26,339 nucleotides of DNA, from the NCBI GenBank assembly GCA_049999725.1, contig JBNGIS010030040.1:1-26339 (forward strand). Direction: 5' to 3'. A program made the translations under genes and the position numbers. This document shows, one piece after another, positions 26,339 through 26,339 of this stretch; the first letter of the stretch is position 1; each line of letters opens with the position of its first letter. Source of the stretch: Haplomitrium mnioides. Taxonomy: Eukaryota; Marchantiophyta; Haplomitriopsida; Calobryales. The notes beneath the pieces were generated by a model, which was not told where the DNA came from, did not search any database, and saw nothing but the letters and a program-made list of their open reading frames with translations.

Positions 26339-26339
26339 T
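26290..26339 (-). repeat. Copy 3 of the dispersed SWFKVAVV block, inside the methyltransferase-like frame
   Basis: Codes for QEPSSGSWFKVAVV at the start of the visible frame. Unlike the other two copies it continues as open frame (CPAVSAKLK). It is a direct repeat of 24920-24970, about 1370 bp apart. Confidence 0.8.

Overview
This window looks like heterochromatic, gene-poor DNA of a land plant with a large, repeat-rich genome. Every confident protein similarity is to plant LTR retrotransposons (Ty1/copia and Ty3/gypsy), the elements are old and full of stops, and there is a 100-base assembly gap at 1524-1623. The size of the elements and the lack of host genes would fit a gymnosperm, fern or similar lineage, but the sequence alone does not settle the species. 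I see no intact host gene, no rRNA or tRNA gene and no CRISPR array.

Layout. 1-1160: the 3' part of an LTR related to the LTR of the large gypsy element further right. 1161-5190: AT-rich non-coding DNA with several minisatellites: a 52-bp array at 2039-2250 built round a CTATGC-nn-GCATAG palindrome, another 52-bp array at 3222-3800, and an A-rich degenerate array at 4831-5162. About 5200-7947: the 3' part of a minus-strand copia element (copia-2). 7948-11683 and 23717-24917: a second minus-strand copia element (copia-1), split by the gypsy element. 11684-23716: a 12.0-kb plus-strand Ty3/gypsy element with unusually long LTRs (about 3.4 kb each). 24918-26339: AT-rich DNA, a 36-37-bp palindrome array related to the left one, and at the window edge a minus-strand open frame resembling the SAM-binding end of a DNA amino-methyltransferase.

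Order of events. Copia-1 has a short LTR ending at 7948 that abuts the integrase frame of copia-2, so it landed in copia-2. The gypsy element landed inside the integrase core of copia-1: the integrase reading breaks at 23717 and resumes at 11683. This gives a three-level nest. None of the elements looks autonomous. The gypsy element has lost part of its reverse transcriptase, carries several stops and frameshifts, and its integrase has Lys in place of the catalytic Glu. Both copia elements are truncated and full of stops.

The most unusual signals are: (1) an in-frame array of about 14 repeats, roughly 12 residues each with a GP-F/L-V core, inside the copia-1 reverse transcriptase; (2) a methyltransferase-like fragment at the right edge, a short piece of which (coding for SWFKVAVV) recurs twice more in the window and stops both times at the same base; (3) related palindromic minisatellites in inverted orientation on the two sides of the nest; (4) very long gypsy LTRs whose two halves have diverged to different extents.
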